Positions 8,171 to 19,190 of a DNA stretch of 64,000 nt are shown piece after piece. The notes beneath the pieces were generated by a model, which worked only from the letters and a program-made list of their open reading frames with translations, made no database searches and had not been told where the DNA came from. This DNA is from Spiribacter roseus (GTDB lineage: Bacteria > Pseudomonadota > Gammaproteobacteria > Nitrococcales > Nitrococcaceae): assembly GCF_002813635.1 (NCBI RefSeq), contig NZ_CP016382.1, positions 1,585,001 to 1,649,000 on the forward strand. Reading direction: 5' to 3'. The position numbers and the translations under genes are program-made. Each line of letters starts with the position of its first letter. Position 1 is the first letter of the stretch.

Positions 8171-10435
8171 TTACCAGCCGGCCCGGATCAGTCCCCCCAA
8201 GCCGTAGCGGTCCATCTCGGCGTTCACCAACCGCCGCACCTCGCCGGGGGTCTCGCAGGCCAGTACGGCTTCAAGCAGGGCCTGCGCGGCCGAATAGGGA
8301 ATGGTCCGGATCACGCGCTTGACCCGCAGGATGCGGCCACTGCTCATCGACAGGCTCTCCAGCCCCATCGCCATCAAAAGCGGCGCGATCGCGGGCTCGC
8401 CGGCCATGCTTCCGCACAGCGACACCGGTTTGCCCAGGCGCTGCCCGACCTCGCCCACCGATGCCACCGCCCGCAGCACCGCCGGGTGCAACTCGTCGTA
8501 GATCGATGCCACCCGGCTGTTGTTGCGATCGACCGCCAGCAGGTACTGCGCCAGGTCGTTGCTGCCAATGGACAGAAAATCGAGCCGTCGCGCCAGGCTC
8601 TCGGCCTGATAGACCGCCGCCGGCACCTCGACCATGGCGCCGATGGCCGGGATCGCGGTCACCACCCCCTCTTCAGCCAGCTCGGCATGGGCGCGGCGCA
8701 GCAGTGCCGCGGCCCGCTCGGCCTCCTCGACGCGGCTCACCATCGGGAACATCACCCGCAGGTTGTCGAGGCCCACCGAGGCCCGCAGCATGGCCCGTAA
8801 CTGGGTCAGGAAGATCTCCGGATGATCGAGGGTCATGCGCACGCCGCGCCAGCCCAGAAACGGGTTTTCATCGTGACTGGGGAAGTAGGGCAACGGCTTG
8901 TCCCCGCCGACGTCCAGCGTGCGCAGGGTCACCGGCAAGGGGGCGAACGCCTCGAGCACCTCGCGATAGCGCTCGATCTGCTCATCCTCGCCAGGAAACC
9001 GCGGACTGACCATGAACGGAAACTCGGTACGATGCAGGCCGACGCCCGCACAACCCACCTCCAGCGCCCGCTCGATCTCGGCGGCGAGCCCGGTATTCAC
9101 GGTCAGGCTGATGGAATGGCCATCCGGCGTCACCGCCGGCTCACCGGCAATGTCCGCCAGCCCGGCGGTCATCGCCTCCTCCTCCACGGCCAGGCGCTGG
9201 TACTCATCACGCAGCGCCGGCGCGGGATCCACCTCGACCCGGCCGCGGTAGCCATCGACGATCAGCGCACGGCCGTGCAGGCCGTGCACCGGCAGCTCGC
9301 GCACGCCCATCACCGCCGGCACCCCCAGGGCCCGGGCCAGGATCGCGATGTGCGAGTTGGCCGATCCGCCGGCGCTGACCACGCCCGCCAGCCTGTCCCG
9401 GGGGATCTCCACCAGCTGCGACGCGCTCACCTCCTCACCCACCAGGATGACCCGGTCGGGCAGTGGCTGATCCTCTTCGCCGACGCTCAGCAACCGGCTC
9501 AGCAACCGCTGCCCGACATCGCGCAGATCACTGGCGCGCTCGCGCAGATAGGCATCATCCATGGCCTCAAAGCGGCGTGCATGCTCGGCGATGGTCAGGC
9601 GCACGGCGAACGGCGCCCAATGGCCGGCATGGATATGCGCGACGATGCGCTCACGCAGGCTGTCGCCGTCGAGCATCTGCAGATACACGTCAAAAAGCTG
9701 CTGCTCGGCCGCCGGCACCTGTCCCTGCATACGGGCCGCCAGCCCGCGAAGGTCGGCCCGGGCCGCCTCCAGCGCCCGGCCAAAGGCGCTCTCCTCGGCC
9801 TCGACATGGCGGATGCGTCGATCCGGAATGCTGTCGAGGCTGGCGGGGACGGTCATGACATGCCCCTCGCCAATCCCCAGGCCGCTCGCCCCGGCAATGC
9901 CATCGAGCCCCAGCGGATGACCGTCATCGGCGTCCCCCGGGTCGGTCAGTTCGCCGCGCACCCGGGCGTGGGCCATGACACCGGCGAGCTGCGCCGCCAT
10001 GGTGACCAGAAACGCGACTTCGGCATCGCTGAAGCGGTCACGGGCCTGGCGCTGGACCACCAGCACGCCCAGCCGTGACTGATAGTGGATGATCGGGACG
10101 CCCAGAAAGGAGTGGAAGCGCTCCTCGCCGGTCTCGGGAAAATACCGGAACCGCGGATGCCGATCGGCATCGTTGAGGTTGATGGACTCCTCGCGCTCGG
10201 CCACCAGTCCCACCAGCCCCTCGCTCACCGGCAGGCGCACCTGGCCCACGGCATCCACATTCAGGCCGCGGGTGGCCATCAGGCGAAGATGCCCGCCATC
10301 GCCCTCGAGCAGATAGACCGAGCAGACATCGCCACCGGTGGCCTCGGCCACACGCTCGACAATGATCTCCAGCGCCTGACGGAAATCGCCCGCGGCATTG
10401 ACCGCCTGGACAATGCGGTGGAGCGTTTCCAGCAC
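8171..10435 (-). CDS. ptsP: phosphoenolpyruvate phosphotransferase PtsP (EI-Ntr)
   Basis: The first enzyme of the nitrogen-related phosphotransfer chain: it autophosphorylates with PEP and passes phosphate to NPr. The 754-residue protein has an N-terminal GAF sensor domain (about residues 1-155, with DVCSVYL and FLGVPII), an EI domain with phospho-accepting histidine in GSANSHIAILAR at about residue 362, and a C-terminal PEP-binding barrel (GVGLHRTEFPFM, SIGSNDLAQYL). GTG 10435 matches the start of E. coli PtsP and lies five bases after the rppH stop, the usual rppH-ptsP pair. An upstream in-frame extension inside rppH was rejected. Confidence 0.94.
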   Translation of the reverse strand: MLETLHRIVQAVNAAGDFRQALEIIVERVAEATGGDVCSVYLLEGDGGHLRLMATRGLNVDAVGQVRLPVSEGLVGLVAEREESINLNDADRHPRFRYFPETGEERFHSFLGVPIIHYQSRLGVLVVQRQARDRFSDAEVAFLVTMAAQLAGVMAHARVRGELTDPGDADDGHPLGLDGIAGASGLGIGEGHVMTVPASLDSIPDRRIRHVEAEESAFGRALEAARADLRGLAARMQGQVPAAEQQLFDVYLQMLDGDSLRERIVAHIHAGHWAPFAVRLTIAEHARRFEAMDDAYLRERASDLRDVGQRLLSRLLSVGEEDQPLPDRVILVGEEVSASQLVEIPRDRLAGVVSAGGSANSHIAILARALGVPAVMGVRELPVHGLHGRALIVDGYRGRVEVDPAPALRDEYQRLAVEEEAMTAGLADIAGEPAVTPDGHSISLTVNTGLAAEIERALEVGCAGVGLHRTEFPFMVSPRFPGEDEQIERYREVLEAFAPLPVTLRTLDVGGDKPLPYFPSHDENPFLGWRGVRMTLDHPEIFLTQLRAMLRASVGLDNLRVMFPMVSRVEEAERAAALLRRAHAELAEEGVVTAIPAIGAMVEVPAAVYQAESLARRLDFLSIGSNDLAQYLLAVDRNNSRVASIYDELHPAVLRAVASVGEVGQRLGKPVSLCGSMAGEPAIAPLLMAMGLESLSMSSGRILRVKRVIRTIPYSAAQALLEAVLACETPGEVRRLVNAEMDRYGLGGLIRAGW

Positions 10436-10440
10436 GCCGG

Positions 10441-10989
10441 CTAGCGCCCCTGGCCGGGTCGGGGAATGGCCGGCGGCTGCCCGCAACCGGCATCAGCGGG
10501 CCGCGCCGGCGGGCCCTCGGGGAATAACAGGGGGGCGAGCTCGTCGAGCGCCCGGGCATAGACATCGCGCTTGAACGACACGATGGCCTCCAGCGGATAC
10601 CAGTAGGACACCCAGTCCCAGCGATCAAACTCCGGGTCGGGGCTGGCGTCGAGCCGCACCCGGGTGTCCGCCGAGCGCAGCTGCAGCAGGAACCAGACCT
10701 GTTTCTGGCCAATGCAGGTCGGCCGCTGACGGCGACGGATGAGGTGCCGGGGCAAGCGATAGTGCAACCAGCCCCGCGTCGACCCAAGTACGGCGACATC
10801 CGCCGGCGTCAGCCCCACCTCTTCGTTGAGTTCGCGGTACAGGGCCGCCTCGGGGCTTTCATTACGCTGGATCCCGCCCTGGGGGAACTGCCAGGCGTTC
10901 TGGCCCACGCGGCGCGCCCACAGCAGCTCGCCGGCGCCGTTGGCCAGAATCATCCCGACATTTGGACGAAACCCTTTTGAATCAATCAC
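10441..10989 (-). CDS. rppH: RNA pyrophosphohydrolase
   Basis: A Nudix enzyme that removes pyrophosphate from mRNA 5' ends and so triggers RNase E decay. The 182-residue protein contains the complete Nudix box, beginning [17 protein letters not shown] and ending NEEVGL. It also has the RppH-specific WQFPQGG and VCIGQKQ-like [13 protein letters not shown] segments. The N-terminus [12 protein letters not shown] aligns with E. coli RppH and sets the start at a GTG at 10989. It heads a two-gene unit with ptsP. Confidence 0.96.
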   Translation of the reverse strand: MIDSKGFRPNVGMILANGAGELLWARRVGQNAWQFPQGGIQRNESPEAALYRELNEEVGLTPADVAVLGSTRGWLHYRLPRHLIRRRQRPTCIGQKQVWFLLQLRSADTRVRLDASPDPEFDRWDWVSYWYPLEAIVSFKRDVYARALDELAPLLFPEGPPARPADAGCGQPPAIPRPGQGR

Positions 10990-11073
10990 CTACTTCACCA
11001 AATCAAGAATCCTGTTGCGGCTTATTCTTCCACACCGCAGAATCAAGCGGCAATGCGACAACGGGATTAAAGC

Positions 11074-11754
11074 GTGCAGCTGGCGATTTTCGACCTGGAC
11101 AACACCCTCCTTGAAGGCGACAGCGATTACCTCTGGGGCCAGCATCTGATTGAGCAGGGTGCGGTCCAGCGCGACGAGTTCGACGCCCAAAACCGGCAGT
11201 TCATGCGCGACTACGAGGCCGGCGAGCTCGACATCGAGGCCTTTCTGCAGTTCGCCCTGCGACCGCTCGCTGATCACCCCGAATCCCGCCTGATGGACTG
11301 GCGGGACGCGTTCATCGAGCGCCACATCCGCCCCCGGATCCTGCCCGCCGCCTGTGAACTGGTCGACGACCATCGCCGGCGCGGCCATGCGCTGATGATC
11401 ATCACCGCCACCAACCGCTTCGTCACCGCCCCGATCGCGGCGCTGTTCGATATTCCGGTGCTGCTGGCCACTGAGCCCGAGCGCGGCCCGGCGGGTTACA
11501 CCGGCCGGCCCGCCGGCATCCCGACCTTCCAGGCGGGCAAGATCGAGGCGCTTCGGGCGTGGCTGGACGAGCAGGAGCAGCGCTTCGACACGCTCCACTT
11601 CTACAGCGACTCGCGCAACGACCTGCCGCTGCTCGAAGTGGTGGACCAGCCGGTGGCCATCGATCCCGACCCGGTGCTGGCAGCCGCGGCCCGGGCCAAC
11701 GGCTGGCCCATGCTGACGCTGCGCGCCGGCGATACCCCGCAACCCCTTGCCTGA
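11074..11754 (+). CDS. HAD-IB family phosphatase (SerB-like)
   Basis: A 226-residue cytoplasmic phosphohydrolase. The HAD motifs are all present: DLDNTLLEGDSDYLW with the nucleophile aspartate at residue 7, ITAT (motif II threonine) near residue 110, a lysine in FQAGKIEALRAW, and YSDSRNDLPLLE for magnesium. Proteins of this type are variously annotated as phosphoserine or histidinol phosphatases; the substrate cannot be read from sequence. The start is a GTG at 11074. It is divergent from rppH and 12 bases upstream of the copper chaperone gene. Confidence 0.85.
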   Translation: MQLAIFDLDNTLLEGDSDYLWGQHLIEQGAVQRDEFDAQNRQFMRDYEAGELDIEAFLQFALRPLADHPESRLMDWRDAFIERHIRPRILPAACELVDDHRRRGHALMIITATNRFVTAPIAALFDIPVLLATEPERGPAGYTGRPAGIPTFQAGKIEALRAWLDEQEQRFDTLHFYSDSRNDLPLLEVVDQPVAIDPDPVLAAAARANGWPMLTLRAGDTPQPLA

Positions 11755-11766
11755 CAGGAGCCGAGC

Positions 11767-12225
11767 ATGCACCGCACCGCCCTTCACCGACTCACCGGGT
11801 TGGCCACCGCCCTGATCGGCACCGCCCTGGCGGGCGCCGCGCAGGCCGAGCTGATCATTGAAGACGCCTGGGCCCGGGCGACGCCACCGGGTTTTTCCAA
11901 GGGCGCCGTCTACCTTGAAATCCGCAATGACAGCCGGCGCAGTGACACCCTGATCGGCGTGCACACCGAGCGCGCCGGCCGCGCCGAACTGCATCGCACC
12001 ATCGAGGAAGGCGGCAACAGCCGCATGGTCCACACGCCCCGGGTGCGCGTGCCCGCTGAGGGCAGCGTGACCTTTGAACCCGGCGGCCGGCACGTGATGA
12101 TGATGGGCATTGACGAGGCCCTCACCGAGGGCGAGCGCTTCAGCCTTGAACTCGAGGCCGAGACCGCCGGCACCCTCCGGGTCAACGTCGAGGTGCTGGC
12201 CCCCACGGCCATGGGCGTCGACTAG
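11767..12225 (+). CDS. periplasmic copper chaperone, PCu(A)C family
   Basis: A 152-residue secreted protein that binds Cu(I) and helps build the CuA site of cytochrome oxidase. A clear signal peptide ends near residue 27 (ALAGAAQA, then ELIIEDAWARA). The metal motif H-X10-M-X21-HXM is exact: His in LHRT, Met in SRMVH, and HVM in GGRHVMMMG. The stop codon shares the tetranucleotide CTAG (12222-12225) with the stop of convergent hemN. CopA and a CsoR-like repressor occur elsewhere in the window. Confidence 0.93.
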   Translation: MHRTALHRLTGLATALIGTALAGAAQAELIIEDAWARATPPGFSKGAVYLEIRNDSRRSDTLIGVHTERAGRAELHRTIEEGGNSRMVHTPRVRVPAEGSVTFEPGGRHVMMMGIDEALTEGERFSLELEAETAGTLRVNVEVLAPTAMGVD

Positions 12226-13613
12226 ATCACGCGGGAGAAGCGCCGTTCGCCGCCGGCCGCTGCCAGGTAGGCGTCGAACGGCATCGCCACGTTGCGCAGG
12301 AAAAACCGCCCCCGCGGCGTGACCTCGAGCGCGCCGGGCGCCAGCGTGAGCAGGCCGTCATCCACCAGCGGCGAGAGGGCCGCGAGGGCATCGCCGAAGT
12401 AGTCGGCAAAATCGATCCCATGACGCGCCTCAATCGCCGCGTAGTCGACCCGCCCCCGGCACATCACCGCCTGGATCACATCGCGGCGCAGGCGGTCGTC
12501 GTCGTCCATGGCCACGCCCCGCCAGATCGGCAGCTCGCCGGCGCGGACCGCGGCCGCATGGCCCTCGGGGTCACGATGATTCTGCATGAAGGCATCCCCG
12601 ATCTGGCCAATGGATGAGGCCCCCAGGCCGATCAGATCCAGATCGGGGCGGGTGGCATAACCCTGGAAGTTGCGGTGCAGGGTGCCGTTATCGGCCGCCT
12701 CGGCCAGTTCATCGCCGGGCAGCGCGAAATGATCCATGCCGATGTACTGATAGCCCTCGCCGGCGAGGCGCTGCATGGCTTCGATCAGCAGGGTGAGCTT
12801 CATTTCCGCCGCGGGCAGGGTGGCGTCGGGGATCTGGCGCTGGATGCGGAACATCTGCGGCATGTGCGCATAGTTGTACAGGGCGATGCGGTCGGGGCGC
12901 ATGGTCATCACCGCGTCCAGGGTCCGCGACAGGCGCTCGGGCGTCTGCAGCGGCAGGCCGTACATCAGATCCAGATTGATGGAGCGAAAGCCCTGGGCGC
13001 GAGCCTCCTCAACGATGTCGGCCGTGGCCTGAACGCCCTGGATGCGATTGATCGCCTTCTGCACGTCGTCATCGAAATCCTGCACCCCCAGGCTCAGGCG
13101 ATTGAAGCCCAGCGCGGCAAGGTGGCGGATGCGCTGGCGGTCCACCGTGCGTGGGTCCACCTCAATGGAAAACTCGCGCCGCTCCGGCGCCGCCAGGGGA
13201 AAGCGCTCGGCGATGGCGTCGATCAGTGTCGCCAGATCGTCGTCACTCAGATAGGTCGGGGTACCACCGCCCAGGTGCAGCTGCTCCACGGGACGGTCGT
13301 CGGCGAACAGCGCCGCCTGCAGGTCCAGCTCCTCGATCAGCCGGGCCAGATAGTCCTGGGCCCGCCGGTAGTTGGCGGTGATCACCTTGTTGCAGGCGCA
13401 GTAGAAGCACACCGTGCGGCAGAACGGCACATGCACGTAGAGCGACAGCGGCCGGGGGATGGGATCACCATTGCTCCAGCTGACATGGTCGCGGTAACGC
13501 GCGGCGTCGAAGTCCTCGGTGAACTGGGCGGCGGTCGGATAGGAAGTGTACCGGGGCCCGGTCACGTCATAGCGACGCAGCAGGGCCCGGTCGAGAAGAA
13601 GATTGTCGGCCAT
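12222..13613 (-). CDS. hemN: oxygen-independent coproporphyrinogen III oxidase
   Basis: A radical-SAM enzyme that decarboxylates coproporphyrinogen III when oxygen is scarce. The cluster motif CRTVCFYCACNK (CX3CX2CXC) is intact, followed by the HemN stretch HLGGGTPTYLSDDDL. The RYTSYPTAAQF N-terminal signature is also present. ATG 13613 gives 463 residues, close to E. coli HemN (457), with GGGAG nine bases upstream. Upstream in-frame ATGs would add non-conserved residues. A partial FNR-like dyad lies about 62 bases upstream. Confidence 0.95.
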   Translation of the reverse strand: MADNLLLDRALLRRYDVTGPRYTSYPTAAQFTEDFDAARYRDHVSWSNGDPIPRPLSLYVHVPFCRTVCFYCACNKVITANYRRAQDYLARLIEELDLQAALFADDRPVEQLHLGGGTPTYLSDDDLATLIDAIAERFPLAAPERREFSIEVDPRTVDRQRIRHLAALGFNRLSLGVQDFDDDVQKAINRIQGVQATADIVEEARAQGFRSINLDLMYGLPLQTPERLSRTLDAVMTMRPDRIALYNYAHMPQMFRIQRQIPDATLPAAEMKLTLLIEAMQRLAGEGYQYIGMDHFALPGDELAEAADNGTLHRNFQGYATRPDLDLIGLGASSIGQIGDAFMQNHRDPEGHAAAVRAGELPIWRGVAMDDDDRLRRDVIQAVMCRGRVDYAAIEARHGIDFADYFGDALAALSPLVDDGLLTLAPGALEVTPRGRFFLRNVAMPFDAYLAAAGGERRFSRVI

Positions 13614-13674
13614 GGACGCGCCGCTCCCGATGCAGTGTTTCATGTCATCATAGGCGTTGTGCGACACGGCCGGG

Positions 13675-13688
13675 TTGATCTGTGTCAG
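13675..13688 (-). promoter_or_regulatory. weak FNR/Anr-like half-dyad upstream of hemN
   Basis: TTGAT-CTGT-GTCAG resembles the FNR/Anr site TTGAT-N4-ATCAA with two mismatches in the second arm. hemN is an FNR/Anr target in many gammaproteobacteria, so the position is sensible, but the match is imperfect and may be chance. Confidence 0.25.
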
Positions 13689-13716
13689 TCAGGTGCAGGG
13701 TCGGCGGAGGATTGAT

Positions 13717-14136
13717 TTGAAGCACGACGGGAACAACGGCTCAACAGGGCCCGAGACCCTGCGCAGACGGCTGGTACGCCGCGGATGGCTGATGCTGGCG
13801 CTGTTTTTCATCGGCCTCGGCAGCGTCGGCGCGGTGCTGCCGCTGCTGCCGACCACGCCGTTTCTGCTCCTCGCGGCCATGTGCGCTTCGCGCAGCTCGC
13901 CGGCGCTGCATGCCTGGCTTTACAGCCACCCGCGTTTTGGCCCGCTGCTGCGGGACTGGCGGGATCACCGCGCGATCCGGCCCCGGGCCAAGATCACCGC
14001 ACTGGTGCTGGTGGCGCTCAGCTGGGGGTGGATGTGGATCAGCGTCGAGCCGCTCTATGCCCGCCTGTCAGCCAGCGCGGTCATGGCCGGCGTGGTCATC
14101 TTTCTGGCCACGCGCCCCCACGGACCTAGCCGGTAG
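13717..14136 (+). CDS. DUF454 (YbaN-like) inner-membrane protein
   Basis: A 139-residue membrane protein of the DUF454/YbaN family, whose function is not established. Its hydrophobic segment contains the family pattern GSVGAVLPLLPTTPFLLLAA, followed by CFARSS-like CASRSSPALHAWLYSHPRFG. Two further hydrophobic helices close the protein. The start is a TTG at 13717, chosen because GGAGG lies exactly six bases upstream; a longer frame from 13657 has no such site. It is divergent from hemN and overlaps the convergent MAPEG gene by 11 bases. Confidence 0.85.
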   Translation: MKHDGNNGSTGPETLRRRLVRRGWLMLALFFIGLGSVGAVLPLLPTTPFLLLAAMCASRSSPALHAWLYSHPRFGPLLRDWRDHRAIRPRAKITALVLVALSWGWMWISVEPLYARLSASAVMAGVVIFLATRPHGPSR

Positions 14137-14509
14137 TCAGCGCCGCCACCGCGAACAGCCCCGGCACGCAGGCGAACGCTCCGGTCCAGAGGAGGCTGCG
14201 CAGGGTGGGCCGATCGGCGATATAGGCCGCCCCATAACCCAGCCGCAGCACCACGAACAGTACCGCCACGGCATCAATCCAGCCCTGCGCACCCCCCAGC
14301 TGATGGGCGATGATGACGGCCGCGGCAAACGGCGGGAATGCCTCGAAGGTGTTCAACTGCGCCCAGTGTGCCCGCTGGCGCCAGCCACTCAGGCCCGCCA
14401 GCCACTCCCGCGGGCGGGCGTTGTCGAACCGGCCCCGGGACTTTGCCAGACCGGCGAACACGAACGGCATGAAGATCGCGACCAGCACCATCCAGTAGGC
14501 CAGCGTCAT
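14126..14509 (-). CDS. MAPEG-family membrane protein
   Basis: A 127-residue, four-helix membrane protein of the MAPEG family (relatives of microsomal glutathione transferase and leukotriene synthase). The family pattern is visible in FDNARPREW, HWAQLNTFEAFPPFAAAVI and LRLGYGAAYIADRPTLRS. The substrate in bacteria is usually unknown. Its ATG at 14509 overlaps the purD stop by ATGA, so it is the last gene of the purH-purD transcription unit. Its 3' end overlaps the convergent DUF454 gene. Confidence 0.85.
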   Translation of the reverse strand: MTLAYWMVLVAIFMPFVFAGLAKSRGRFDNARPREWLAGLSGWRQRAHWAQLNTFEAFPPFAAAVIIAHQLGGAQGWIDAVAVLFVVLRLGYGAAYIADRPTLRSLLWTGAFACVPGLFAVAALTTG

Positions 14510-15804
14510 GACGACTCCGCCTGCAGCTGTGCGTTGACCGCGCGGAAACCGATGTCCGCGCGCATGAAACGGCCCGGCCAGTGCACGGTCTCCGCCAGGT
14601 CATAGGCGGCCTGCTGCGCGGCCAGGATGTCGTCTCCCAGGGCACAGGCGCACACCACCCGGCCACCGGCGGTGACCACCTCGTCGCGGGCGTTGGTCGC
14701 GGTCCCGGCATGAAACACCTTGCGGCCGTCGCCGTCGGCATCGCCAAGCCCTTCGATGACATCGCCCTTGGCATAGGCGCCCGGATAGCCCGCCGCCGCC
14801 AGCACCACCCCCAGACAGGGCCGCGGATCCCACTGCACGGCCCCGGCGTCGAGCCGACCGTTCAGCGCGGCCTCGAACAGCGTCACCGGGTCGCTCGCCA
14901 GGCGCATGAGAATCGGCTGGGTCTCGGGGTCGCCCAACCTGACGTTGAATTCAAGGACCCGCGGCTCGCCCCGGGCGTCGATCATCAGGCCGGCGTAGAG
15001 GAATCCCCGGTAGCCACGCCCTTCGGCCACCAGGCCACGCACCGTGGGCCGGATCACCGATTCAAGAATCCGCGCATGGACCGCGTCCGTGACCACCGGC
15101 GCCGGTGAGTAAGCGCCCATGCCACCGGTGTTGGGGCCCTGGTCGCCGGCGTCGCGGGCCTTGTGATCCTGGGAGCTCGCCAGCGGCAGAACCGTTTCAC
15201 CGTCCACCAGGGCGATGAAGCTGGCTTCCTCACCGGTCAGGAAGTCCTCGACCACGATGCGCTCGCTGGCCGCGCCGAATGCCCCGCCCAGCATGGATGT
15301 GGCCGCCTCGACCGCGGTGTCGATGTCGTGAGCAATGGTCACGCCCTTGCCGGCTGCCAGGCCATCGGCCTTGATCACCAGCGGCGCGCCGCGCTCGCGG
15401 ATATAGGCCAGGGCCGGCTCGAGCTGCTCGAAGGTCGCGTAGGCCGCGCTGGGAATGCCGTGACGGGCAAAGAACGCCTTGGCGAACGCCTTCGAGGCCT
15501 CCAGCTCGGCCGCCGCCTGCCCGGGGCCCAGACAGGCCAGCCCCGCCTGCTCGAAGGCATCCACGATGCCGGCGGCAAGCGGTGCCTCGGGCCCGATCAC
15601 GGTCATCTCCACGGCCCGTTCCCGGGCCTGCTCGACAAGCGCCGGGATATCGTCGACGCCCACCGCGAGGTTGCTCACCCCCGGCTCACGGGCGGTGCCG
15701 GGGTTGCCGGGCGCCACGTAGACGTGGCCGCAGCGCGGTGACTGTGCCAGGCGCCAGGCCAGCGCATGCTCGCGCCCCCCATTGCCCACGACCAGGATGT
15801 TCAT
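14506..15804 (-). CDS. purD: phosphoribosylamine-glycine ligase (GARS)
   Basis: The second step of purine synthesis: ATP-dependent joining of phosphoribosylamine to glycine. The 432-residue protein begins [17 protein letters not shown]. It has the ATP-grasp regions [11 protein letters not shown] and [14 protein letters not shown] and the signature [15 protein letters not shown] 15804 has GGGAG seven bases upstream, whereas an ATG five codons earlier lies on top of that site. It follows purH by 21 bases. Confidence 0.97.
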   Translation of the reverse strand: MNILVVGNGGREHALAWRLAQSPRCGHVYVAPGNPGTAREPGVSNLAVGVDDIPALVEQARERAVEMTVIGPEAPLAAGIVDAFEQAGLACLGPGQAAAELEASKAFAKAFFARHGIPSAAYATFEQLEPALAYIRERGAPLVIKADGLAAGKGVTIAHDIDTAVEAATSMLGGAFGAASERIVVEDFLTGEEASFIALVDGETVLPLASSQDHKARDAGDQGPNTGGMGAYSPAPVVTDAVHARILESVIRPTVRGLVAEGRGYRGFLYAGLMIDARGEPRVLEFNVRLGDPETQPILMRLASDPVTLFEAALNGRLDAGAVQWDPRPCLGVVLAAAGYPGAYAKGDVIEGLGDADGDGRKVFHAGTATNARDEVVTAGGRVVCACALGDDILAAQQAAYDLAETVHWPGRFMRADIGFRAVNAQLQAESS

Positions 15805-15825
15805 CGGACTGCTCCCCATGGTCGG

Positions 15826-17403
<1,578 letters not shown>

Positions 17404-17421
17404 GGCGGGACTCCGTGGTGG

Positions 17422-17685
17422 TCAGTCTTCGAGGCCGTAATGGCGGAGCTTTTTGCGCAGCGTTCCGCGGTTGATGCCGAGGGCGTCGGCGGCGCGGGTC
17501 TGGTTGCCGCCGCACTCGCGCATGACCACCTCCAGCAGGGGCGCCTCGGCCTGCTCGATCACCATGCGGTGGAGATCGTGACTGGCCTGGCCATCGAGGT
17601 CGCGGAAATACGCCGTCACCGTCTCATGCACACAGGCACGGATCGGGCCGACGCTGGCGCCCCCGGGGGCGGATTCGTCTTCCAT
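17422..17685 (-). CDS. fis: nucleoid protein and global regulator Fis
   Basis: An 87-residue DNA-bending protein. The C-terminal helix-turn-helix is the Fis signature: GNQTRAADALGINRGTLRKK followed by LRHYGL. LLEVVM and the preceding dimer helices also match. ATG 17685 has AAGGA nine bases upstream; a longer frame to 17778 would overlap prmA and has no homology. In E. coli fis follows dusB, but here it follows prmA directly and leads into purH-purD, so the usual dusB partner is missing from the locus. Confidence 0.93.
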   Translation of the reverse strand: MEDESAPGGASVGPIRACVHETVTAYFRDLDGQASHDLHRMVIEQAEAPLLEVVMRECGGNQTRAADALGINRGTLRKKLRHYGLED

Positions 17686-17737
17686 GGCATGAATCCTTCG
17701 CGGAAAACCCGAAATCATAACGGCAACACCCCCACCA

Positions 17738-18619
17738 TTAAACCGCTCGCCGCCGACCATCCAGCCGCGCCCATTCATCGGCCCGTATCACCGGCTCGAA
17801 ATGACAGGCCGGCTCATACGCGGCGCGCACCGCATCGGCCTGGGTTTCAAGCAGTCCGGCCAGCGTCAGCCGGCTCCCCACAGCCAGCGCATCGATCAGC
17901 CGTGGCGCCAGCGACTGCAGAATACCCGCCAGGATATTGGCCAGCACACGGTCCGCCACCGGCAGCGCCGCCGCCGGCCCGAGCACCTCAAGCCGATCCT
18001 CCACCCCGTTGCGCCGGGCGTTGTCCCGGGTGGCCGTCAGCGCCTGCGGATCATTATCCACCGCCACCACCCGCCGGGCGCCCAGACGCAGCGCGGCAAT
18101 GGCCAGCAGCCCCGATCCACAGCCATAGTCGATCACCGTCTCGTCCAACGGCGGATCGGCGGCCAGTGCCTCCAGGCACAGGGCGGTGCTCGGGTGCGTG
18201 CCTGTCCCGAACGCCAGCCCCGGATCGAGCCGGATATTGACCGCTTCGGGCACCGGCGGCTCGAGCCCGCCGGGCACCACCCAGAGTCTCCCGCCAAAGC
18301 ACTGCGGCTGGAAGTGCTCGAGCCAGGCGCGCTCCCAGGCCTGATCGGCGATCTCGGCGGTGCGCCAGCCCGACGGATCCCCGCCGAGGGCCTCGGCCAG
18401 CGCCGCGCGCACCGCATCGACATCGCTGTCCGCGGGGAACAGTGCCTCCACCCGCAGCCAGTCCCAGAGCCGGGTCTCGCCCGGCGGCGGTTCAAGCACC
18501 GCCGCGCTGCCCGGTGCCTCGGCCCAGGTGATCGCCTCGGCCCCGGCCGCCTCGAGCACCGCCTCGAGCGACTCCGCCTGATCGGCGGTCACCTCGAACG
18601 CCACCTGGCGGGCGGACAT
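17738..18619 (-). CDS. prmA: ribosomal protein L11 methyltransferase
   Basis: Trimethylates ribosomal protein L11 using S-adenosylmethionine. The 293-residue protein has the PrmA-specific LDPGLAFGTGTHPSTALCLE and the methyltransferase motif VIDYGCGSGLLAIAALRLGA, followed by VLANILAGIL. The C-terminal LAGLLETQADAV is also typical. It lies two bases downstream of the cobalamin adenosyltransferase gene and 52 bases upstream of fis, within one minus-strand run. Confidence 0.96.
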   Translation of the reverse strand: MSARQVAFEVTADQAESLEAVLEAAGAEAITWAEAPGSAAVLEPPPGETRLWDWLRVEALFPADSDVDAVRAALAEALGGDPSGWRTAEIADQAWERAWLEHFQPQCFGGRLWVVPGGLEPPVPEAVNIRLDPGLAFGTGTHPSTALCLEALAADPPLDETVIDYGCGSGLLAIAALRLGARRVVAVDNDPQALTATRDNARRNGVEDRLEVLGPAAALPVADRVLANILAGILQSLAPRLIDALAVGSRLTLAGLLETQADAVRAAYEPACHFEPVIRADEWARLDGRRRAV

Positions 18620-18621
18620 GG

Positions 18622-19185
18622 TCAGCGGTGTTCGCCGGGCTGCCAGAGTACGTCGCCACCGGCTTCGCGATTGGCATCGCGGGCCAGCACGAACAGATAG
18701 TCCGACAGCCGGTTGAGATAGCGCAGGACGTTCTCGTTGATCGGTGTGGTCACCGCCAGGGCCGCCGTCTCGCGCTCGGCCCGCCGTGCCACGGTGCGGG
18801 CATGATGCAGATGCGCGGCGGCGGGACTGCCCGCGGGCAGCACGAACGAGCGCAGCGTCTCAAGATGGGCATTGACCCGGTCGATTTCCCCTTCCAGCCA
18901 CTCGGTCTGGCCGGTGGCGACCCGCAGCGGCTCGAAGGGCGGATCCTCCTGCTCGGGCGTGCACAGGTCGGCCCCCACGTCGAACAGGTCGTTCTGGATG
19001 CGGGTCAGGGCCGCCTCAAGATCGCCGCCGGCGTGCAGCCGGCAGATCCCCAGCAGGGCATTGAGCTCGTCGACCGTGCCATAGGCGGTGACCCGCGGAT
19101 CGGTCTTGGCGACGCGGCTGCCGTCGCCGAGGCCGGTCTGGCCGGTATCACCGGTGCGGGTGTAGATGCGCGTGAGCTTGACCAT
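18622..19185 (-). CDS. cob(I)alamin adenosyltransferase, PduO type
   Basis: Transfers the adenosyl group of ATP to cob(I)alamin to make coenzyme B12. The 187-residue protein opens with the diagnostic KLTRIYTRTGDTGQTGLGDG. The catalytic helix RRAERETAAL and the closing YLNRLSDYLFVLARDANR are both canonical. ATG 19185 precedes that start; a longer reading frame into ppa was rejected. No other cobalamin gene is in the window, so it probably assimilates an imported corrinoid, which is inference. Confidence 0.93.
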   Translation of the reverse strand: MVKLTRIYTRTGDTGQTGLGDGSRVAKTDPRVTAYGTVDELNALLGICRLHAGGDLEAALTRIQNDLFDVGADLCTPEQEDPPFEPLRVATGQTEWLEGEIDRVNAHLETLRSFVLPAGSPAAAHLHHARTVARRAERETAALAVTTPINENVLRYLNRLSDYLFVLARDANREAGGDVLWQPGEHR

Positions 19186-19190
19186 GCGGA

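Noticed and set aside
10436-10486. N-terminal extension of ptsP into rppH
   Set aside because: E. coli PtsP aligns from the GTG at 10435; the extra residues are non-conserved and overlap the end of rppH.
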